A stretch of DNA of 64,000 nucleotides, taken from Bacteroidales bacterium. Lineage in GTDB: Bacteria; Bacteroidota; Bacteroidia; Bacteroidales; GCA-2748055. Positions 9,470 through 18,879 of this stretch are shown piece after piece; position 1 is the first letter of the stretch, and each line of letters starts with the position of its first letter. A program made the translations under genes and the position numbers. The notes under the pieces are model-generated. The model was not told where the DNA came from. It made no database searches and saw only the letters and a program-made list of their open reading frames with translations. The stretch covers positions 25,399 through 89,398 of the forward strand of contig JAOZQY010000007.1 of NCBI GenBank assembly GCA_029931975.1, written 5' to 3'.

Positions 9470-10873
9470 ATGAAGAGAGCGATTTTAGTCATAGGAACAC
9501 TCTTAATCCTGCTGCCTGCGGCGGTGGGACAGGATTATTATAAGGTACGCAAGCAGACCAGGATCTCCTCGAATCTGGACGAAGCCTCTGCTGTCCCCTA
9601 TGAGGATGGAGTAGTTTATATTACCCAATCGAACAGCGTGGGAGCAAGCAGTCCAACCGATCAAAAAGGTCGTAAACTGTATACCATCTATTTTATGGAA
9701 AAGGGGGGAAGGAAAAAACCCTTCCGAGAAGAACTGGTAAGCCAGAAGCATGAGGGCCCGGTCTCTTTTACGGGCGATTTTAAAACCATGGTTTTTTCCC
9801 AGCAGCGTCCTGTTGCCGGAAGCAGGGTGGATCCACTTGGACTCTATTTTGCGGAAAAGAATGAAGCAGGAGAGTGGATCAATGAAAGGGCTTTTGAGTT
9901 CAACGACAGAGAGGCCTGGCTCTTTTCTCCTGCGCTGTCGCAAGACGGTCGAACTCTCTATTTTTCAGCTAACTATGAAGGCGGACTTGGGGGGTATGAT
10001 ATCTATCGTTCAAAACTCAGGGGTGGGGTGTGGACCAAACCGGAGAACCTGGGGCCTTCAGTCAACAGTCCCGGCAATGAACTCTATCCCTTTATTCACC
10101 CACTGGGCAGACTTTATTTCTCAACTGATGGACGTGATAATAATGTGGGAGATTTTGATCTGTTTATGACCGCACTGGTAGATGGAAAGTGGATTGAGGC
10201 TGTTAAACTGGATGCGCCTCTAAATGGTCGCACTGGTGATTACCAGGTCTGGTTCAGTGATAACTTTAAGGAAGGGTACCTGACCAGCACCCGCAGGGGC
10301 GGGTCCAAGGATGTCTATGAGATTTCCACAAGAATCCCGGAGTTTACTTCTGCCGAGCCCATAAAAAAGACCTATTATAAATACCAGATCCGCGATCGCA
10401 AACTGGATACTGTTGATACGGAGTTGTTCAGATATTCATGGGTAATCAACGACACCCTTGAAATCCCCGGGCACGATATTATCTACGAATTTCCCGATAC
10501 GGGCACCTATCACCTGGAGTTGCGTGTATTTGATATCCAGCTGGATACCTTGTTGGAGCCGCAGACTTTCAAGACCTTGGCTATCAAGCTGAAGGAGCAG
10601 GCAGTCATAAGTTGTCCCGACACCATTTCTGTTGGTGCCCGGGTGGAGTTTGACGGGCGCAATACTTATTTACCCGGATTTGATGATTTCACATACCTAT
10701 GGGATTTTGGCGATGGCAGCTTCGGACAGGGCAAGGTAGTCACCCACTCCTATTTGTACCCCGGAAGATTCCGGGTAACCCTGGGCGTACAGGAGCGACC
10801 AAAAAACCGCAGGGATATTCCTGAAATGCGATCTAACTTCAAGAACGTTATTGTTGTCAATTCCGGACAATAG
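9470..10873 (+). CDS. PD40 beta-propeller and PKD-domain secreted protein (PorE-like)
   Basis: A 467-residue exported protein; the signal peptide ends at G20 with Q21 next. Residues about 90-290 hold PD40/WD40-like propeller repeats (LSQDGRTLYFSANYEGG and FIHPLGRLYFSTDGRDN segments). Residues about 380-465 are a PKD-like domain (FTYLWDFGDGS, then PGRFRVTLGV). Proteins downstream of porP/sprF often carry TPR, PD40 and an OmpA peptidoglycan-binding domain, as in PorE. This one has the propeller but no TPR and no OmpA domain, so it cannot anchor to peptidoglycan in the same way. Position and tight spacing point to a periplasmic or outer-membrane accessory of the preceding PorP/SprF and cargo protein. 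The precise role is not known. Confidence 0.8.
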   Translation: MKRAILVIGTLLILLPAAVGQDYYKVRKQTRISSNLDEASAVPYEDGVVYITQSNSVGASSPTDQKGRKLYTIYFMEKGGRKKPFREELVSQKHEGPVSFTGDFKTMVFSQQRPVAGSRVDPLGLYFAEKNEAGEWINERAFEFNDREAWLFSPALSQDGRTLYFSANYEGGLGGYDIYRSKLRGGVWTKPENLGPSVNSPGNELYPFIHPLGRLYFSTDGRDNNVGDFDLFMTALVDGKWIEAVKLDAPLNGRTGDYQVWFSDNFKEGYLTSTRRGGSKDVYEISTRIPEFTSAEPIKKTYYKYQIRDRKLDTVDTELFRYSWVINDTLEIPGHDIIYEFPDTGTYHLELRVFDIQLDTLLEPQTFKTLAIKLKEQAVISCPDTISVGARVEFDGRNTYLPGFDDFTYLWDFGDGSFGQGKVVTHSYLYPGRFRVTLGVQERPKNRRDIPEMRSNFKNVIVVNSGQ

Positions 10874-10948
10874 AATTCTGCTTATTTGATAACTCTTATT
10901 AAACTTGCATGAATTTTGTATATTTTTAATATATATTGAAATTTGATA

Positions 10949-11914
10949 ATGATGAATCGACTACTATATACATTTATACTATTGACAATCTGGTCTTTAG
11001 GACACTCTCAGCCGGTCCCAAACGTGGAAGAAAATATACCCTATCTGATGACTTTCGGGAAAATGGCAGAGACCAGCTGGGGGGATGATGATTTTTCCCA
11101 GACCTTTTTTTTCCTGATTCCGGACGATTATGATCAGCCCTTTTTTATCAGGGTATTTGACCCCGATACAGGCGGTAAAGTGGATGAAATTGCAGGTGTA
11201 TTTGATACCCGTAGTGTTTTTGAGGTATTTGGCGGAGAAGGCAACTGGTCAGAAGACGATGCCAAGGAGACAAGTCCGCGGGGGAACTATAAAAGCGGTA
11301 CGCTGTTGGCCACCAGGGCCTTTACTGCAAACCCCAGATATGACAATGACTGGTTCACTTTTGGCCCCTTTAATCCGGCCCAGGGGGAACATGCAGAGAT
11401 GTACAATGGTTATATTTTTAAGATTATCTGTGAAGGTGTATCGGGCGATGATGGCAACATGTACCGCTATTTTCTGAGTACAAGTGCCACCGAGAACAGG
11501 CCCATTGAAGGAGCCAATGCCTTTGCGTATGAATACTCATTCAGAATGCACAATGATGTGGAAGAGGTGTCCCATATCTATCCATATGTGGAGGAAGGTA
11601 CCGTGTCGGTCAGGATCTCTAATTTTGACTGGGACTGGGATGGAAATATTGTTGTAATTTCGGTCTCCCGTCAGGGCAGGGATGTAAATATTTCCGGGGA
11701 AGACGAATGGGCCGAAGATGAGCTGAGGGTTCAGGATGATGAGATTAAGACATCCATGGACTTCAGGTTTGTAAAAGCCCGTTCGCTTGTGAGAAATAAC
11801 AATGTGGTGGTGAATGTAAGGAACCAGTTTGGTGAAGCCATGCCTTTCTACACCATTCCCCTTGGTGGAGTTCCCAAGTACAAGGGGGAGGTGGAGTTTG
11901 TCCCCATTGAGTAA
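10949..11914 (+). CDS. Unknown secreted protein, T9SS-cluster neighbour
   Basis: I do not recognise a named family. The protein of about 321 residues has an N-terminal signal peptide (hydrophobic core LLYTFILLTIWSL) with likely cleavage before Gln (GHS/Q). The mature part is acidic and rich in aromatic and beta-forming residues, with two DWDWDG/DDDF-like acidic stretches, and no Cys cluster or catalytic motif stands out. The open frame extends to a TTG at 10943, but ATG at 10949 (or 10952) fits better. It lies 75 nt after the PD40-PKD gene and 20 nt before the propeller-phosphatase gene. It may belong with the T9SS block or act as an outer-membrane-linked partner of the downstream receptor; neither can be decided from sequence. 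Confidence 0.7.
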   Translation: MMNRLLYTFILLTIWSLGHSQPVPNVEENIPYLMTFGKMAETSWGDDDFSQTFFFLIPDDYDQPFFIRVFDPDTGGKVDEIAGVFDTRSVFEVFGGEGNWSEDDAKETSPRGNYKSGTLLATRAFTANPRYDNDWFTFGPFNPAQGEHAEMYNGYIFKIICEGVSGDDGNMYRYFLSTSATENRPIEGANAFAYEYSFRMHNDVEEVSHIYPYVEEGTVSVRISNFDWDWDGNIVVISVSRQGRDVNISGEDEWAEDELRVQDDEIKTSMDFRFVKARSLVRNNNVVVNVRNQFGEAMPFYTIPLGGVPKYKGEVEFVPIE

Positions 11915-11934
11915 TATGAACTAATTCAATTTCT

Positions 11935-14900
11935 GTGAAAAGATTACCAGGCCTCATTCTTGTTTTTCTGCTTTCCTCTTCCGGGTTTGCCCAAAGCTAC
12001 CAGTTTTCCAATTATGGACTGGAAGATGGCTTGCGGGATAAATTTACCTATACCATTAACCAGGACCAGCAGGGTTTTTTATGGATTGGGACCTCCCAGG
12101 GTTTGTGCCGCTTCGATGGGAATGTGTTTGAATACGAATTTAAAGGAGATTCCATAACACAGAGCATTGCACATGCCAGTCTGCTCGATTCGAGAGGCTG
12201 GTTGTGGTTTGGCCATGAGAATGGTTTGTTATCTGTTTACAGGGAAGGTCGCTTTCACCAGATAGCACCCGGCGACAACCACCGTTCAAAAATTACAGCT
12301 ATCAGGGAAGATGCATCCGGCAATATCATGGTTTTGTGTCAGCAGAGTGGATTGCTGGTGCTTGACAGTGACCTGAAAATCATTCATGAAAAGAGTGATG
12401 AGGACCTGGAAGATCCCTTTGCAGGCCAGTTTCTCTATGATTTTCAGATTACTCCCGGGGGCAACCTGCTTGTAGCCACCCAGGAAGGTGTAAGTATATT
12501 CAGGTATAGCGAGGAGGCAGGGAACTATATCAACACAGGAATACTATCCGGGCTTCAATACCTCGGTGTTCAGGAGCTGGTAAAGGCTAACAACGAAAAC
12601 GAGTACTGGGCAGGTACCCAGGATGAAGGATTATTCAGGATCAATGGAAGCGGGTATGACCCAGAAGGCTATAGCGTTGAAAAAATCGGAGCGGATAAGG
12701 GACTTGCATATGCAAGTGTTTCTTCCATAGTTTTTGATGGAGAAAGAAGGGTCTGGATCAATAGTTTAAGTGAAGGGATTTACCGATTCGATCTGGATGC
12801 AAGGGGAAACCTTGGGTCCTCCGAGATTTTCAATGTGGAGAAAGGGATCCCAAATGCATATATCAACCACGTTTTTGTGGATGAGGAGGGAAACCAGTGG
12901 TTTTCGACTCCGGGAGATGGCATTACCGTTTTAAGGGACCAGGCCTTCACCTTCTATAATATCTGGGAGGAAGAGAGCTACACCAATGTCACGTCGGTAT
13001 ATGTGGATAAGGATATAAGATGGTACGGTGGAGAAGGTAAGATTGCCTTTACATCCAGAGATGGGAGTAGGGAGTTTTCCTATCTGGGAAGCGCCAACGG
13101 ACTTCCCGATGATCAGGTGACTGCTCTCTATGCAGATGAAAGTCAGGACCTGTACATCGGTACCTCCCAAAGTGGACTTTTCAGAAAAAAGGCAGGCAGT
13201 TCAAGAATTGTTCCCCTGGTGGTATCCGGAAATTCACTGGATAACATAGTAAATGCAATCGATGGAGATGGTACACTTCTCTTTGTGGCAACCAATAACG
13301 GGGTTTATACACTGAATCCAAAAACTGGAGAGCGGATCTCCTACACAACCGCCAATGGACTTCCGTATAATAAGATTAATGATGTGCTGGTGGACCGAAA
13401 TGGAGTCGCATGGATTGCTACCCTGACTCCCGGCCTGATTAGCATTAACTCGGACAAGCAGTTTTTGATCAGTGGCAAACCTAAGCTTGAGTTTAAGACA
13501 CTGGTTGAGGGCAAGGATGGTGTCATCTGGGCCGGGAGCGACAGAGGGGTTTTTAAATTTGATTTAAACAAGGACTCTCTGAACCATTTCGGTACCGAAA
13601 AGGGGATTAAATCGGATTACACCTATGCTATTGCCGCCGATCCAAATGGAAACATCTGGGCGGGACACCGAATGGGACTGAGTGTTATCAATCCCGAGCG
13701 GAATACCATACGGGTTTTTGGAAGGGAATCGGGCTTTGATTCTGATGTACGTAACAATGCGGTGGGACTAACCAAAGGGGGAGTGATACTCTTTGGCACC
13801 TCCGGGGGTGTAGTGCAGTATGATGCTTATCAGGCCAGGGAAGATACCCTGGCCCCCAGGTTAAGCATAAAATTCATTGATATCTCCGGGGTATCTTATG
13901 ATCCGGGCGAGGATATCAAACTTAAATATGGGAAATACCGTATTCGCTTCGATTTTGTAGGTATCAATCTCAGTAGTCCGGACCAGGTCACCTACCAGTA
14001 TAAGCTGGACAAATTTGAGGAGCAATGGTCAGACATCTCGGAACTCACCTATGCTTATTACGGCCGTGTGGAGGATGGAGACTATACCTTTATGCTAAGG
14101 GCCTGTGATGGAAACGGGAACTGTTCCACGGAAGTGCTTACCCAGAACATCTCAGTGAAGATCCCGGTATGGAAGGCCTGGTGGTTTATTTTTGCTCTGG
14201 TTTTGTTCGTGCTGACCATCATTTTTGCGGTGTTCAAAATCAGGGAACGAAATCAGAAAGCAATCCAGGAATATCTTCAGCGTCAGCTGGATGAGCGAAC
14301 ACGGGAAGTGGTTCAGCAGAAAGAGGAGATAGAGGTGAAGAACAGGGATATTACCGATTCACTTAACTATGCTCAGCGGATCCAGGCCAGCATCCTGCCT
14401 CCCATTAAGAAGCTGCACGATACCTTTAGTGGTAGTTTCGTCTTCTATCAGCCACGAGATATTGTATCGGGCGATTTCTACTGGTACGAGCAGGTGGGCG
14501 AGAACAGGTTCATCGTGGTGTGCGCCGACTCGACCGGACACGGAGTTCCCGGCGCCTTTATGTCCATGATTGGGACCACCCTGATTAAGGATATATGTCT
14601 GCGGGCAGGTATCGTAAAGCCATCCCAGGTACTTACCACCCTTGATAATGAGGTAAGAGAAGCACTGAACCAGAATATGGAAACCAGCGGGTCAAATGAC
14701 GGGATGGATATTATTGTGGCAGAGATGGATATGAAAACTAATAAGTTAATAGTCAGTTCTGCCATGCGTCCTGTGATTATCTATTCAGGAGGAGAGCAAA
14801 TCTATGTGAAGGGTAGCCGGAGTTCTATCGGGGGACAACTGGATGAGGACAGGGTGGAAAAAGACTTTATTGACCAGGAGTTCCAGCTGAAGAAAGGTGA

Positions 14901-15111
14901 TATCATTTATATGTTCTCGGATGGTTATCCTGATCAATTTGGCGGTCCGCTTGGCAGGAAGTTCAAGATGGTCAGGCTCAAGAACCTGCTCAGGGATATC
15001 CACGACAAGCCCATGGATGAACAATACAATTACATCAAGAGCAACTTCTTCCTCTGGAAGGAGGATCTCGAACAGGTGGATGATGTATTGTTTATGGGGA
15101 TCAGAATCTGA
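11935..15111 (+). CDS. Regulator-propeller / Y_Y_Y receptor fused to SpoIIE-type phosphatase
   Basis: A 1,058-residue membrane receptor. The signal peptide ends at A19/Q20. Residues about 25-640 are two-component-regulator propeller repeats (GFLWIGTSQGLCRFDG-like units, recurring WIGT/WAGT). A Y_Y_Y domain follows (about 655-740), then one TM helix (750-770), a coiled coil (about 775-815, QLDERTREVVQQKEEI) and a SpoIIE/PP2C-type serine phosphatase (about 820-1058). The phosphatase metal-binding motifs SGDFYW (near 846), ADSTGHGVPGAF (near 864) and MFSDGYPDQFGG are intact. The sensor side resembles hybrid two-component receptors, but the output is protein dephosphorylation, as in RsbU-type partner switching. 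No anti-sigma or STAS partner is adjacent. The start is GTG: an in-frame TGA lies 18 nt upstream and there is no ATG between. Confidence 0.88.
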   Translation: MKRLPGLILVFLLSSSGFAQSYQFSNYGLEDGLRDKFTYTINQDQQGFLWIGTSQGLCRFDGNVFEYEFKGDSITQSIAHASLLDSRGWLWFGHENGLLSVYREGRFHQIAPGDNHRSKITAIREDASGNIMVLCQQSGLLVLDSDLKIIHEKSDEDLEDPFAGQFLYDFQITPGGNLLVATQEGVSIFRYSEEAGNYINTGILSGLQYLGVQELVKANNENEYWAGTQDEGLFRINGSGYDPEGYSVEKIGADKGLAYASVSSIVFDGERRVWINSLSEGIYRFDLDARGNLGSSEIFNVEKGIPNAYINHVFVDEEGNQWFSTPGDGITVLRDQAFTFYNIWEEESYTNVTSVYVDKDIRWYGGEGKIAFTSRDGSREFSYLGSANGLPDDQVTALYADESQDLYIGTSQSGLFRKKAGSSRIVPLVVSGNSLDNIVNAIDGDGTLLFVATNNGVYTLNPKTGERISYTTANGLPYNKINDVLVDRNGVAWIATLTPGLISINSDKQFLISGKPKLEFKTLVEGKDGVIWAGSDRGVFKFDLNKDSLNHFGTEKGIKSDYTYAIAADPNGNIWAGHRMGLSVINPERNTIRVFGRESGFDSDVRNNAVGLTKGGVILFGTSGGVVQYDAYQAREDTLAPRLSIKFIDISGVSYDPGEDIKLKYGKYRIRFDFVGINLSSPDQVTYQYKLDKFEEQWSDISELTYAYYGRVEDGDYTFMLRACDGNGNCSTEVLTQNISVKIPVWKAWWFIFALVLFVLTIIFAVFKIRERNQKAIQEYLQRQLDERTREVVQQKEEIEVKNRDITDSLNYAQRIQASILPPIKKLHDTFSGSFVFYQPRDIVSGDFYWYEQVGENRFIVVCADSTGHGVPGAFMSMIGTTLIKDICLRAGIVKPSQVLTTLDNEVREALNQNMETSGSNDGMDIIVAEMDMKTNKLIVSSAMRPVIIYSGGEQIYVKGSRSSIGGQLDEDRVEKDFIDQEFQLKKGDIIYMFSDGYPDQFGGPLGRKFKMVRLKNLLRDIHDKPMDEQYNYIKSNFFLWKEDLEQVDDVLFMGIRI

Positions 15112-15630
15112 TCAGTTTTCCTCTTCTAGGTCTATTCCGCTCAGCACAATCACATCTGTAGTATCTGTATTGCTTCGGTTATAATCCCTGTCAATAATAA
15201 AAAATGTATAGTAGATTGTATCGTATTTGATCACGGGGTAGGAGATCTCCAGGTCCATTGTTCCGCTTAAGGGTTGTTTGTCCAGGTAGGGAATCCTGTA
15301 GCGAAGAATTCCACCTTCCTCATCGGGGATTTCAACATATTCATAGTCCTGCAGGTCATACAACTGGAGGAAAAAGTTGTATTTGACCGTGTCGGGTACA
15401 TTCAAATCGTTTGTGTCGATCAGAGGAAGGAGGCCCAGGTTCCCGTCGCCATCAGTAAAGTCAAAAGTTAGTTGTCCCATCAGGGATCTGTTGCCCAGTT
15501 CGTCTATGGAGATATAAAGTCCGAATCCCTGGTAGTCAATCACCGGTTCATCCGGATACACCGGATCGATCTCATTGCATGAGATCATCAGTAGAAGGGT
15601 GCTGAACAAAAGGGCTGTTCTTGTTTTCAT
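15112..15630 (-). CDS. Unknown lipoprotein
   Basis: A 172-residue predicted lipoprotein with lipobox LMISC, the modified Cys being residue 18. The mature domain is an all-beta sequence with a conserved-looking LTFDFTDGDGNLGLLP segment, seen in Bacteroidota lipoproteins of unknown function, and a late YYTFFIIDRDYNRSNTDT stretch. It lies 27 nt downstream of der on the same strand, so it is probably the last gene of the rluB-era-der operon. Its stop codon is directly adjacent to the stop of the convergent phosphatase gene, with no intergenic space. The function is unknown; an outer-membrane or periplasmic location is inferred from the lipobox. Confidence 0.75.
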   Translation of the reverse strand: MKTRTALLFSTLLLMISCNEIDPVYPDEPVIDYQGFGLYISIDELGNRSLMGQLTFDFTDGDGNLGLLPLIDTNDLNVPDTVKYNFFLQLYDLQDYEYVEIPDEEGGILRYRIPYLDKQPLSGTMDLEISYPVIKYDTIYYTFFIIDRDYNRSNTDTTDVIVLSGIDLEEEN

Positions 15631-15657
15631 CGCAATACAATACTACAAAAATCCTGC

Positions 15658-16965
15658 CTATTTTTTTCTCATGAAGATCCGAATTGGAACGCCGGTGAAA
15701 TTGAAATGCTTCCGAAGCTGGTTTTCCAGGTAGCGTTTGTAAGCTTCCCTGACGTACTGCGGCAGGTTACAGTAGAAGGCAAATGCCGGAGCATGGGTGG
15801 GTAATTGCGTCACATATTTGATCCTGATAAATTTACCCTTCACTGAAGGGGGTTGGTTTTCGTCAATGACCTGCTGCATCACTTCATTCAGTGTCGAAGT
15901 GGGAATCCTGACCTGGCGGTTTTCATAAACCTTTATGACCAGTTCCAATGCCTTGTGTATCCGCTGTTTGGTCAGAGCGGAGATAAATAGAATGGGTACA
16001 TCAACAAAGGGTTCGAGTCGTTGTTTAATTAGCTCCTCAAACTGTTTCTGAGTTTGAGTTTCCTTATCAACCAGGTCCCATTTATTGACCAGTACTACCA
16101 CTCCCTTCCGGTTGCGTTCAATGAGGTGAAAAATATTTACATCCTGAGACTCAATTCCTATGGTGGCATCGATCAGCAGCATGCAGACATCTGCATATTC
16201 GATGGCCCGTACCGATCGCATCACTGAATAGAATTCCAGGTCCTCTTTCACCTTCCCCTTTTTACGCAGTCCGGCTGTATCTACCAGGTAAAAATCGTGA
16301 TTGTATTTGCTGTACCTTGTATGGATGGAGTCGCGTGTGGTGCCCGATATGGGCGTTACAATGTTTCTCTCCTCTCCGACAAGCGCATTGACCAGTGAGG
16401 ATTTTCCAACATTGGGGCGCCCCACCACAGCTATTTTCGGAATTTCTTCCTCTTCCTCCTCTTCCGCTTTTTTCTCAAACATGGATACGAGTTCATCCAG
16501 CATATCGCCGGTGCCACTGCCGTTAATGGAGGAGAGTGGGAAATAGTCACCCAGGCCAAGGCCATAGAAAACGGAGGCATCATAGAGCCTGTTTGCATTG
16601 TCTACCTTGTTTACCACAAGCAATACGGGCTTCTTAATCTTCCGTAGCATTCCTGCCACGGTCAGGTCCAGGTCGGTGATTCCGGAAATAACATCTACCA
16701 TGAAAACCACCACATCGGACTCCTCAATGGCAAGCAGAACCTGCTTTCGGATCTCTTCTTCGAAAATATCATCCGAGTTGGTCACATATCCACCTGTATC
16801 AATGATACTGAATTCGTGACCGTTCCAGATCACCTTGCCATAATGTCGGTCGCGGGTAACACCGCTTTCTTCATCCACAATTGCCTTTCTCGACTCAGTC
16901 AGACGATTAAAGAAGGTGGATTTACCCACATTGGGTCGCCCTACGACGGCTACAATATTTCCCAT
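15658..16965 (-). CDS. der: Ribosome biogenesis GTPase Der (EngA)
   Basis: An essential double-Era-like GTPase acting in 50S subunit maturation. At 435 residues it is of normal length. The first G domain starts at once ([14 protein letters not shown], residues 8-21), with DTGGY and NKVD motifs. The second G domain has [14 protein letters not shown] near 180-190, [10 protein letters not shown] and NKWDLV. A C-terminal KH-like domain ends in [16 protein letters not shown], the usual Der tail. A glutamate-rich linker of eight Glu near 170 separates the two GTPase domains. It follows era by 12 nt on the same strand, an arrangement that keeps three ribosome-assembly genes together. Confidence 0.97.
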   Translation of the reverse strand: MGNIVAVVGRPNVGKSTFFNRLTESRKAIVDEESGVTRDRHYGKVIWNGHEFSIIDTGGYVTNSDDIFEEEIRKQVLLAIEESDVVVFMVDVISGITDLDLTVAGMLRKIKKPVLLVVNKVDNANRLYDASVFYGLGLGDYFPLSSINGSGTGDMLDELVSMFEKKAEEEEEEEIPKIAVVGRPNVGKSSLVNALVGEERNIVTPISGTTRDSIHTRYSKYNHDFYLVDTAGLRKKGKVKEDLEFYSVMRSVRAIEYADVCMLLIDATIGIESQDVNIFHLIERNRKGVVVLVNKWDLVDKETQTQKQFEELIKQRLEPFVDVPILFISALTKQRIHKALELVIKVYENRQVRIPTSTLNEVMQQVIDENQPPSVKGKFIRIKYVTQLPTHAPAFAFYCNLPQYVREAYKRYLENQLRKHFNFTGVPIRIFMRKK

Positions 16966-16977
16966 ACTTCAGAAAAC

Positions 16978-17856
16978 TTAATGGTAACCAAAACTCTTAA
17001 TGAAACGTTCATTGTTGCGCCAATCCTTTTTCACTTTCACACGGAGTTCAAGAAAGACTTTCTTCTGAAAGAAGGTTTCCATGTCCAATCTCGACTCTCT
17101 GCCCACTTTTTTCAATGCTTTCCCTTGGTTTCCAATGAGGATGCCCTTCTGACTCTCACGCTCCACATAGATCAGGGCGTAGATACGGATCAGCTTCACT
17201 TCCTCTTTAAATGATTCAATTTCTACCTCCACTGCATAGGGAATTTCCTGTTTGTAGTAGAGAAGGATCTTCTCCCTGATCATCTCTCCCACGAAGAAGC
17301 GCTCCGATTTATCTGTAAGGGCATCCTTGGGATAATAGGGGGGCGATTCGGGGAGGTGTTCAAGGATTCTGTGAAAGATAGAATCCACATTAAATTTCTT
17401 CAGGGCACTGATGGGTATCATTTCCGCTCCGGGGAGGATTTTTTCCCACATCTCCATCGTAGTTCTCACCTGCTCCTGGGTACTCAGGTCAATCTTATTG
17501 ATCACAAGCAGCACAGGAACCTTTGCTTTAGCCATACGCTGGAGGAATGCATCTTCCGGATCTGGTCTTTCACCAATTTCAGTCAGGTAGATAAGTACAT
17601 CGGCGTCCACCAAAGCCGAACGGGCAGCTTTTAACATGGTTTCCTGTAACTTGTAGCTTGGGTCGAGGATTCCCGGGGTATCCGAAAAGATCACCTGGTA
17701 CTCAGGTGTATTCAGGATCCCATGGATCCTGTGCCTGGTTGTCTGGGCCCTGGAGGTAATGATGGAGAGCTTTTCACCCACCAGGGCATTCATCAGGGTC
17801 GATTTACCCACATTGGGCTTCCCGATAATATTTACATATCCTGCTTTATGATTCAT
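16978..17856 (-). CDS. era: GTPase Era
   Basis: Era binds the 3' end of 16S rRNA and checks 30S assembly. From the ATG at 17856 the protein has 292 residues, starting MNHKAGYVNIIG, which matches the usual Bacteroidota start. An upstream in-frame ATG at 17871 would add five residues and overlap the preceding gene. Motifs are GKPNVGKSTLMNALVG (G1, residues 12-27), SDTPGI (G3), NKIDL (G4), and a C-terminal KH domain carrying the GNQGKALKKVGRESR RNA-binding loop. It sits between the pseudouridine synthase gene and der, with nearly no spacing on either side. Confidence 0.97.
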   Translation of the reverse strand: MNHKAGYVNIIGKPNVGKSTLMNALVGEKLSIITSRAQTTRHRIHGILNTPEYQVIFSDTPGILDPSYKLQETMLKAARSALVDADVLIYLTEIGERPDPEDAFLQRMAKAKVPVLLVINKIDLSTQEQVRTTMEMWEKILPGAEMIPISALKKFNVDSIFHRILEHLPESPPYYPKDALTDKSERFFVGEMIREKILLYYKQEIPYAVEVEIESFKEEVKLIRIYALIYVERESQKGILIGNQGKALKKVGRESRLDMETFFQKKVFLELRVKVKKDWRNNERFIKSFGYH

Positions 17857-17857
17857 G

Positions 17858-18772
17858 CTATTCGTAGGCATTCATTTTTAACCTGGTGATCTCTTTTTCA
17901 GAAAGAAGTCTCCATTTCCCCCTGGGAAGGTTCTTTTTAGTAAGGCCCCCAAAATAGACCCTGTCAAGTTTTTCTACCCTGTAACCAAGCGATTCAAACA
18001 TCCTTCGCACGATGCGGTTTTTCCCGGAATGGATCTCCAGTCCCACTTCCTTTTTATTCTCAGTGCTGGCATAGCTGATAGCATCCGGCTGGATAAAACC
18101 ATCCTCCAGGGTAAGTCCGTCGGCCAGTGTTTTCAAATCGTTGGCAGTGATTGCCTTATTCAGGAACACATGGTAGATCTTCTTCTTATTGCTCGATGGA
18201 TGCGTCATTTTCTTGGCCAGCTCCCCGTCATTGGTAAAGAGCAGGACTCCGGTTGTATTGCGATCGAGCCGCCCCACCGGATAAACTCGTTCGTTACATG
18301 CTTCCTTTATAAGCAACATAACCGTTTTCCGTTCCCTGGGATCATCGGTGGTGGTTACATAGTCCTTGGGTTTGTTAAGCACCAGGTAAACTTTACGCTC
18401 GGTTCGGATTCGTTCTCCATTGTATTTGACTTCGTCTTCCGGATTCACCTTACTGCCCAATTGGGTCACTGACTTTCCATTTACAGTGATCAGGCCGGCC
18501 GTAATCAGATCATCCGCCTCACGTCGAGAACAGATGCCTGCAGCAGCAATATATTTATTGAGCCGTACCAGGTCCCCTGCAGTTTTCTTAGTAAGACGAT
18601 GGCTGGAGGCAGTGGCTCCGGGCCGGGTGCTCTTTATGGTCGATTTTCCCTGGCCAGAACTCTTTGATGACCTGCGCCTGTCCTCAAGTGGTTTAAAACC
18701 ACCATCTTTGGTGAGGGCGGGCCTTCCGCTCTTTGTCCTGCTCCCTTTTTTTGGTGCTCCTGGTGTACTCAA
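17858..18772 (-). CDS. RluB/RsuA-family rRNA pseudouridine synthase with basic N-terminal tail
   Basis: It isomerises a uridine in rRNA, most likely 23S rRNA helix 89 if it is the RluB equivalent. Of 304 residues, 1-67 are a disordered, Lys/Arg/Ser-rich tail. Residues 68-115 are an S4 RNA-binding domain (VRLNKYIAAAGICSRREADD). The catalytic domain carries GRLDRNTTGVLLFTNDGEL, with the catalytic Asp at about 170, and the closing GKNRIVRRMFESLGYRVEKL motif is typical of the RluB/RluE/RsuA group. It is the first gene of a minus-strand operon with era and der. A TATCTTTG element lies 32 bp upstream of the start. RluB rather than RluF or RsuA is an inference from motif resemblance. Confidence 0.9.
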   Translation of the reverse strand: MSTPGAPKKGSRTKSGRPALTKDGGFKPLEDRRRSSKSSGQGKSTIKSTRPGATASSHRLTKKTAGDLVRLNKYIAAAGICSRREADDLITAGLITVNGKSVTQLGSKVNPEDEVKYNGERIRTERKVYLVLNKPKDYVTTTDDPRERKTVMLLIKEACNERVYPVGRLDRNTTGVLLFTNDGELAKKMTHPSSNKKKIYHVFLNKAITANDLKTLADGLTLEDGFIQPDAISYASTENKKEVGLEIHSGKNRIVRRMFESLGYRVEKLDRVYFGGLTKKNLPRGKWRLLSEKEITRLKMNAYE

Positions 18773-18803
18773 ATGCCTGTTTTTTAATAAAAGTTAAAGG
18801 ATA

Positions 18804-18811
18804 CAAAGATA
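18804..18811 (-). promoter_or_regulatory. Candidate Bacteroidota promoter -7 element for rluB-era-der
   Basis: The minus strand reads TATCTTTG, a full match to the Bacteroidota primary-sigma -7 consensus TAnnTTTG, 32 bp before the rluB-like start codon. A clear -33 TTTG is not visible at the usual spacing. Confidence 0.45.
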
Positions 18812-18846
18812 CAGCTTATTAAGTTACATTCTTGGAATAATAGTTT

Positions 18847-18854
18847 TAACTTTG
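18847..18854 (+). promoter_or_regulatory. Candidate Bacteroidota promoter -7 element for the phosphohexomutase operon
   Basis: TAACTTTG matches TAnnTTTG and lies 25 bp before the mutase ATG, in the 107-bp divergent gap shared with the rluB operon promoter. The -33 element is weak. Confidence 0.45.
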
Positions 18855-18879
18855 GTGACGTTTTTAAAAACAGGTAAAT

